This document shows positions 7,116 through 10,599 of a DNA stretch of 10,599 nucleotides, in pieces. Below the pieces are notes generated by a model that was given only the letters and a program-made list of their open reading frames with translations, was not told the origin of the DNA and searched no databases. Positions within the stretch are counted from its first letter, which is position 1, and each line of letters starts with the position of its first letter. Source of the DNA: an uncultured Gemmatimonadota bacterium (GTDB taxonomy: Bacteria; Gemmatimonadota; Gemmatimonadetes; Gemmatimonadales; Gemmatimonadaceae). A program made the translations under genes and the position numbers. Location: the NCBI GenBank assembly GCA_903894655.1, contig CAITQY010000088.1, positions 1 to 10,599 of the forward strand, given 5' to 3'.

Positions 7116-8377
7116 TGGGCTGCTCCTCGCTTCCCGCCCGCACCACCGCCGCCGCCGGCACCGCCGGCACCGCCGGCACCGCGATTGCCTCGGCCAGTCG
7201 ACCCACGACTCGCACCGCTCGGGCCGCCCTTCGAGAGCGAACCACGCAACTCGACCTTGGCGCCGTCCTGCAGGCGATTCTGGCCTTCGATGATGACTTG
7301 CTCCCCGCCGACCAGGCCGCTGTCGAGCTTCACGAGCGTGCCGGACGGACGACCGACCTTCACCGCCATGCGCTTGGCCTTGCCACCCTCCACGAGATAC
7401 ACGAACGCGCCGTTGGCGGTCGTGACGACCGCTTCCGACGGCACGGTGATGGCATCCTGATCGACCGTGAGTTCGAGACCCACCGACACGAACTGGCCGG
7501 GCCACAGCGACCGATCGGCGTTGGGGACCCGGGCCTTGAGCAGCACGGTGCCGGTGGCACGATCGACCGCGTTGTCGATGAAGGTCAGCGTTCCGGTGAT
7601 CTTCTGGCTGCTATCGCCCACATTGGGGACGATGCTCACCGGGAGCGCCTTGTCGAGACCGGACCGGCGGCGCATTTCTTCGAACGCCTGCTCCGGCACG
7701 GTGAAGCGCACCAGCACGGGCTCGAGTTCGTTGATCGTGAGCAGTGGCGGATCGGCCTGTGCGCGGACCAGACTCCCCACGCGAAGCGTGATCTGTCCCG
7801 TACGCCCGGAGATCGGGGCCTTGATGGTCGTGTTCTCGAGATCGAGCCGCGCCCGCTCCAGCGACGCCCGGCCGGCCGCCACGGTCGCGGCCAAGGCGGA
7901 GGCCTCGGCAAAGGTCTGATCGAGCTGCTGACGGGTCACGTAGCCGTCCTTGGCCAGTCCGGCGAAGCGCACCGAGTCGCCTCGCGCGCGGAGCAAGGTG
8001 GCCTGATCGCGCGCCAGCGTGCTCTGCAGCCGATCGAGTTCGGCGCGGAACGGTCGGGGATCGATCTGGAAGAGCACCTGCCCTTGGCGGACTTCATCGC
8101 CTTCGGCGATGGCCACCCGGGTGAGCATGCCAGACACGAGTGACTGCACGGCCACGGTCCGATTGGGCTCGATCTGCCCATTGGCGGAGACGACGAACGG
8201 CAGCGGCCCCTTCTTCGCCGTTATCGTGGACACGACGGGCGCGGGGCGGGGCGGGCGCTGCTGCTCTTTGCAGGCGCCGAGTCCGAGGAGGGCAACCGAC
8301 AAGAGCGCAAACAGTCGGCGCGAGGGATCTATGGCGAACCGGCGCGCGGAGCGCGGCGGCATCACATTATCTGGCAT
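7112..8377 (-). CDS. Efflux RND transporter periplasmic adaptor subunit (membrane fusion lipoprotein, MdtA-like)
   Basis: A 421-residue membrane fusion protein that links the RND pump to an outer-membrane channel. Residues ~20-36 form a lipoprotein signal ending 'LLGLGAC', so Cys36 is likely lipidated and anchors the protein in the inner membrane. The domains follow the family order: first lipoyl half at ~66-106 ('VVSANGQIEPNRTVAVQSLV', then 'GDEVRQGQVLFQIDP'), alpha-hairpin coiled coil at ~108-180, second lipoyl half at ~182-212 ('TTIKAPISGRTGQI'), beta-barrel at ~222-300 and membrane-proximal domain at ~305-378. The last ~43 residues are a Gly/Ala/Arg-rich tail partly encoded by a 9-base tandem repeat; this is an unusual addition. 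It is the first gene of the efflux operon, with its TGA overlapping the GTG of the pump gene. The start is the first ATG at 8377; a second ATG at 8362 would also keep the lipoprotein signal. Neither has a clear Shine-Dalgarno. Function is confident; the exact start is uncertain by five codons. Confidence 0.93.
   Translation of the reverse strand: MPDNVMPPRSARRFAIDPSRRLFALLSVALLGLGACKEQQRPPRPAPVVSTITAKKGPLPFVVSANGQIEPNRTVAVQSLVSGMLTRVAIAEGDEVRQGQVLFQIDPRPFRAELDRLQSTLARDQATLLRARGDSVRFAGLAKDGYVTRQQLDQTFAEASALAATVAAGRASLERARLDLENTTIKAPISGRTGQITLRVGSLVRAQADPPLLTINELEPVLVRFTVPEQAFEEMRRRSGLDKALPVSIVPNVGDSSQKITGTLTFIDNAVDRATGTVLLKARVPNADRSLWPGQFVSVGLELTVDQDAITVPSEAVVTTANGAFVYLVEGGKAKRMAVKVGRPSGTLVKLDSGLVGGEQVIIEGQNRLQDGAKVELRGSLSKGGPSGASRGSTGRGNRGAGGAGGAGGGGGAGGKRGAAQ
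7123..7128 (-). promoter_or_regulatory. Shine-Dalgarno of the RND pump gene
   Basis: On the minus strand GAGGAG lies seven bases before the GTG at 7115, inside the last codons of the adaptor gene. It decides the pump start within a frame that stays open much further upstream. Confidence 0.65.
7154..7180 (-). repeat. Three tandem 9-base units in the adaptor gene 3' end
   Basis: GCCGGCACC (plus strand) is repeated exactly three times at 7154-7162, 7163-7171 and 7172-7180. On the coding strand each unit gives Gly and Ala codons in the glycine-rich tail. Adjacent GCC/ACC triplets look like decayed further copies. In-frame units of 9 bases can expand or shrink without breaking the gene. Confidence 0.85.
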
Positions 8378-8621
8378 TCGCAGGGGCGCACGGCGGATCG
8401 AAAAAGACGCTCAGCATACGACTCGAAAGCCGGCAAGCGCCACGGGGGCTATCCATCAAGATAACGCGACCCAATACCCGTTCGTTGCGATGGCGTTGGC
8501 GTGCTCAGGCGTGGCGAACCGGGGTGGGGGGGGTGCCACGGCGTGCGTGTGCTCCCGCCGGCAGCTGTTTGATGACAGTGGTTCGTGTGCGTACGAATAG
8601 GTTCGTGCCGTCCAAGAGACC
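8378..8621. other. Upstream region of the efflux operon, no gene
   Basis: No credible coding sequence is seen here on either strand. On the minus strand a TATGCT hexamer (8413-8418) lies about 40 bases before the adaptor start and could be a -10 element, but no convincing -35 sits at the right spacing. On the plus strand there is a G-rich tract (four Gs, T, eight Gs, 8521-8533). There is also a pair of direct repeats GGTTCGTG (8580-8587 and 8600-8607), 20 bases apart, with the small inverted repeat TTCGT/ACGAA (8582-8586 and 8593-8597) between them; these could be operator sites. Assignment of any of these to regulation is speculative. Confidence 0.4.
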
Positions 8622-8746
8622 GTTGGTTCACGCGAAGGGCGCGAAGAGCCGCGACGGCACGCGAAGACAAGCATTTAGAAGCATGAAAAGCTGTCGCAGT
8701 TCTTCGCGACCCGTCGCGGCACTTCGCGAGCTTCGCGTGAGCCAGC
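8622..8746. repeat. Long inverted repeat of phased CGCGAAG heptamers upstream of the GxxExxY gene
   Basis: The arm 8625-8667 and the reverse complement of 8701-8743 agree at 37 of 43 positions; pairing can continue to 8622 and 8746 with one wobble. The spacer is 33 bases. Each arm holds four heptamers. On the left, CGCGAAG lies at 8631, 8640 and 8660, with the variant CGCGACG at 8650. On the right are their complements at 8702, 8712, 8722 and 8731. Starts are 9-10 bases apart, about one DNA turn. The variant third heptamer is the same in both arms, so pairing is kept. As RNA this would form a ~46-pair hairpin; as DNA it offers two mirror arrays of binding sites. It lies 43 bases before the GxxExxY start. 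From memory, similar GCGAAG-rich repeats occur near GxxExxY genes in other genomes; this was not checked here. Confidence 0.9.
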
Positions 8747-8789
8747 TGACTCAGCTCGACACACCCAATCCTCCGAAGCGAGCACTTCC

Positions 8790-9233
8790 ATGCACATCCA
8801 CCCCGATGACCTGACGGGAGCCTGCCTCAACGCCGCGATCCGAATTCATAGGAAATTCCGATCGGGGATGCTTGAGAACGCCTACGAGACTTTTCTCTTC
8901 TGCACGCTGGTGCGCGAAGGGTTCGCGGTTGAACGACAAAAAACGATCTCCTTCGAATTCGAGGGAGATCGCTATGAGAATGCCTTCCGCGCCGATCTGA
9001 TTGTCAACGGCCGGCTGATCATTGAAGTCAAAGCCCAAGAAACCAATTCGTCGGCGCACACTAGGCAGCTGCTCACGTACCTACGGTTAGCTCAACTCCC
9101 GCTCGGTCTCGTCATCAACTTCGGCATGCCGAAGCTGATGGACGGTGTCAAACGCGTAGTAAACGACCTGCCACCAGAATACTCACCGCAGCTGCGCGTG
9201 AACCGGCCGCCCGTCGCGCCGGTTCACACGTGA
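8790..9233 (+). CDS. GxxExxY family protein (PD-(D/E)xK nuclease-like)
   Basis: A 147-residue protein that matches the GxxExxY family across its length. The naming motif is G26-x-x-E29-x-x-Y32 ('GMLENAY'). It is preceded by the typical helix 'LTGACLNAAIRIHRKF' and followed by 'FRADLIVNGRLIIEVKA', which supplies the PD-(D/E)xK-like residues D69 and E79-x-K81. The 'QLLTYLRLAQLPLGLVINFG' segment (93-112) and 'MDGVKRVVNDLP' are also characteristic. Family members are small cytosolic proteins predicted to have a restriction-endonuclease-like fold; no activity or pathway is established to my knowledge. The usual 'LGPG' before the motif is here 'FRSG'. The last ~15 residues lie beyond the family core and are encoded by a hairpin-forming sequence. 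No Shine-Dalgarno is visible before the ATG at 8790. GC by hand count is 53% over 8881-9060 against 72% over 7861-8040 in the adaptor gene, which suggests acquisition by transfer. No partner gene is adjacent; both neighbours are on the other strand. Confidence 0.92.
   Translation: MHIHPDDLTGACLNAAIRIHRKFRSGMLENAYETFLFCTLVREGFAVERQKTISFEFEGDRYENAFRADLIVNGRLIIEVKAQETNSSAHTRQLLTYLRLAQLPLGLVINFGMPKLMDGVKRVVNDLPPEYSPQLRVNRPPVAPVHT
9198..9227. terminator. Hairpin at the convergent 3' ends of the GxxExxY gene and leuS
   Basis: GTGAACCGGC (9198-9207) and GCCGGTTCAC (9218-9227) are perfect 10-base inverted repeats around a 10-base loop, inside the last codons of the GxxExxY gene. The stop is at 9231-9233 and the leuS stop begins at 9243, so the stem could serve the 3' ends of both units. 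No T tract follows on either strand, so intrinsic termination is uncertain; the stem may instead be a repeat-derived element. Confidence 0.5.
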
Positions 9234-9240
9234 TCGTGCA

Positions 9241-10599
9241 TCACACCACGATGTTGAGCAGACGCTTGGGCACGAAGATCACCTTCTTGATCTCGCCAAC
9301 GACAAACTTGGCGATGCCGGCATCGGCCATCGCGGCAGCCATCGCGATGTCCTGCGTGACGTCCACCGCCACGCGCAGCTTGCCGCGTACCTTGCCGTTC
9401 ACTTGCACCACGAGATCGACTTCGTTCTCCACGAGCATGGCCGGATCGAACGTCGGCCAGCCGCCGTCGAAAACAGTGGCGGTGTGTCCCATCAGCTCCC
9501 AGCACTCTTCAGCGAAATGGGGCGCATAGGCCGCCACGAGCTGCACCAGCGGCAAGACTTCGTCCCGGTGCACGGGTCGGTCGCCGGCGCGCACGTGATT
9601 GAGGCACTCCATCATGGCCGCGATCGCCGTGTTGTAGCTCAGGCTCGCCGTGTCTTCGCCAACTTTCTTGATGGTGCGATGAATCTGTCGCGTCACGTTC
9701 GCGTCGAGTGCGACATCCGTACGCGCATCACGGACCGACGCCCACAAACGGTCGAGGAAACGGCGGACGCCGCTGATGCCCTGATCGCGGAAGTCTCCGC
9801 CCTCTTCGTAGGGCCCCAGGAACATGAGATACATGCGGAACGCGTCGGCGCCCCACTCTTCCATGTAGACATCGGGGTTGATCACGTTGCCCTTCGACTT
9901 CGACATCTTCGCGCCTTCGCGGATGATCATGCCGTGCGCGCGAAACCGCGTAAACGGCTCTTCGAAATCGATGTGCCCCGCGTCCTTCATGACCATGGTC
10001 ACGAAGCGCGAGTACAACAGGTGCAACACCGCATGCTCGTTGCCGCCGATATACGAATCAACCGGCAACCAGCGCTTCGTGGTTTCGGTATCGAACGCGA
10101 CATCACTCCGCGTCGCACTCGGATAGCGCAGGAAATACCACGCGCTGTCGAGGAACGTGTCCGACACGTCGGTTTCCCGACGGGCCGGTGCGCCGCACGT
10201 GGGGCATGGCACGCGGTACCACTCCTCGTGGCGCGCGAGCGGCGAGATGCCGGAGTCGTCGGGCTTGAAGTCGGGGATGAACGGCAACTCCACCGGCAGC
10301 TGCGACTCGGGCACCGGCACGGTGCCGCACGCGTCGCAGTAGATGATCGGGATCGGCGGTCCCCAGTAGCGCTGACGGGAAATACACCAGTCGTGCAACC
10401 GGAAGTTCACCACGCTCGACCCGTGCCCACCGGCGGTGAGCCAGTCGGTCACCGTACGCTTGGCGTCGGCCACCAGCTGTCCGTCGAAGGCGCCCGAATT
10501 CACCAGGCGGCCCTGCGCGTCGTCGGTATACGCCGACTCACCGAGCGGCGTGTCGGCCGCGTCGTCGGGACCGGCCACCACGCGCACGATGGGTAGATC
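9241..10599 (-). CDS. leuS: Leucyl-tRNA synthetase, C-terminal half (5' end outside window)
   Basis: A class I aminoacyl-tRNA synthetase that charges tRNA-Leu with leucine in the cytosol. The frame is open to the window edge, so only the last 452 of an expected ~800-860 residues are present. The visible part starts near the end of the CP1 editing domain ('DLPIVRVVAGPDD'). It continues into the catalytic domain with 'HDWCISRQRYWGPPIPI' and a zinc-ribbon-like insert with CxxC pairs ('CDACG' and 'CPTCG'). It then has 'TFLDSAWYFLRYPS', 'YIGGNEHAVLHLLYSRF' and the ATP-binding KMSKS loop (codons at 9895-9909). The anticodon-binding helical domain and the small C-terminal domain ('VVQVNGKVRGKLRV', ending 'VPKRLLNIVV') follow. 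The four-cysteine insert resembles the Thermus-type enzyme more than the E. coli one, which lacks these cysteines. The stop is 7 bases from the convergent GxxExxY stop. Nothing looks broken in the visible part. Confidence 0.97.
   Translation of the reverse strand, partial: DLPIVRVVAGPDDAADTPLGESAYTDDAQGRLVNSGAFDGQLVADAKRTVTDWLTAGGHGSSVVNFRLHDWCISRQRYWGPPIPIIYCDACGTVPVPESQLPVELPFIPDFKPDDSGISPLARHEEWYRVPCPTCGAPARRETDVSDTFLDSAWYFLRYPSATRSDVAFDTETTKRWLPVDSYIGGNEHAVLHLLYSRFVTMVMKDAGHIDFEEPFTRFRAHGMIIREGAKMSKSKGNVINPDVYMEEWGADAFRMYLMFLGPYEEGGDFRDQGISGVRRFLDRLWASVRDARTDVALDANVTRQIHRTIKKVGEDTASLSYNTAIAAMMECLNHVRAGDRPVHRDEVLPLVQLVAAYAPHFAEECWELMGHTATVFDGGWPTFDPAMLVENEVDLVVQVNGKVRGKLRVAVDVTQDIAMAAAMADAGIAKFVVGEIKKVIFVPKRLLNIVV

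Noticed and set aside
5238..7460. Open frame of 740 codons antisense to the RND pump gene
   Set aside because: Its composition is that of a reverse-strand shadow (His, Arg, Asp, Glu repeats) and the opposite strand encodes an unambiguous RND protein over the whole length.
7116..7505. Upstream extension of the RND frame to a GTG at 7505
   Set aside because: The extension overlaps the adaptor coding region in another frame and has no RND similarity; GTG 7115 with GAGGAG and the canonical N-terminus is the start.
8631..8737. CRISPR-like array from the regularly spaced heptamers
   Set aside because: Repeats are only 7 bases with 2-3 base gaps and are mirrored between the two arms; no cas genes are present.
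8140..8814. Long plus-strand frame running from the adaptor gene through the intergenic region and the inverted repeat
   Set aside because: It is Arg-rich without any domain, starts antisense to the adaptor gene, and ends just past the GxxExxY start in another frame.
9403..10596. Open frame of 397 codons antisense to leuS
   Set aside because: It is again a shadow of a conserved gene; leuS motifs span the same DNA on the other strand.
1..10599. tRNA or rRNA genes, classical insertion sequences, prophage genes
   Set aside because: No tRNA-like cloverleaf, rRNA segment, transposase, integrase or phage structural gene was recognised on either strand.

Overview
The window is a stretch of chromosome, about 65% or more GC over most of its length, from a Gram-negative (diderm) bacterium. 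A TolC-type outer-membrane protein, an RND efflux pump with a lipoprotein adaptor, and a Thermus-type leucyl-tRNA synthetase with a CxxC/CxxC zinc-ribbon insert are all present. The overall style resembles Gemmatimonadota (Gemmatimonas-like). That placement is an inference from protein character, not a proven assignment.

Layout, left to right. (1) 1-1648, plus strand: the 3' end of a small Spy/CpxP-like helical protein, overlapping by 4 bases (GTGA) with a TolC-family outer-membrane efflux protein. A rho-independent-like terminator follows at about 1694-1729. (2) 1770-3896, plus strand: a Kup-family potassium uptake transporter with an unusual hydrophilic N-terminal extension, followed by a strong hairpin that separates it from the convergent genes. 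(3) 8377-3999, minus strand: a two-gene efflux operon, with a periplasmic adaptor lipoprotein (MdtA-like) and an RND inner-membrane pump (MdtB/MdtC-like HAE1 class), again joined by a GTGA overlap. (4) 8378-8789: an intergenic region of 412 bases. It carries a long, near-perfect inverted repeat built of phased CGCGAAG heptamers. (5) 8790-9233, plus strand: a small GxxExxY-family protein (PD-(D/E)xK nuclease-like fold), clearly lower in GC than its neighbours. (6) 10599-9241, minus strand: the C-terminal half of leucyl-tRNA synthetase, running off the window and ending only 7 bases from the GxxExxY stop.

How the parts work together. The adaptor and RND pump should form a proton-driven tripartite exporter. 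The TolC-like protein is a plausible outer-membrane channel for it, but it sits in a different operon with kup in between, so this pairing is not proven. Kup (K+ uptake) and LeuRS (translation) are housekeeping genes.

The most unusual part is 8622-9230. It holds the heptamer-phased inverted repeat and the low-GC GxxExxY gene, and a 10-base end motif (GGTTCACGCG and its complement) recurs at the outer edges of the repeat and at the 3' end of the gene. It looks like a discrete repeat-plus-gene cassette inserted between the efflux operon and leuS.
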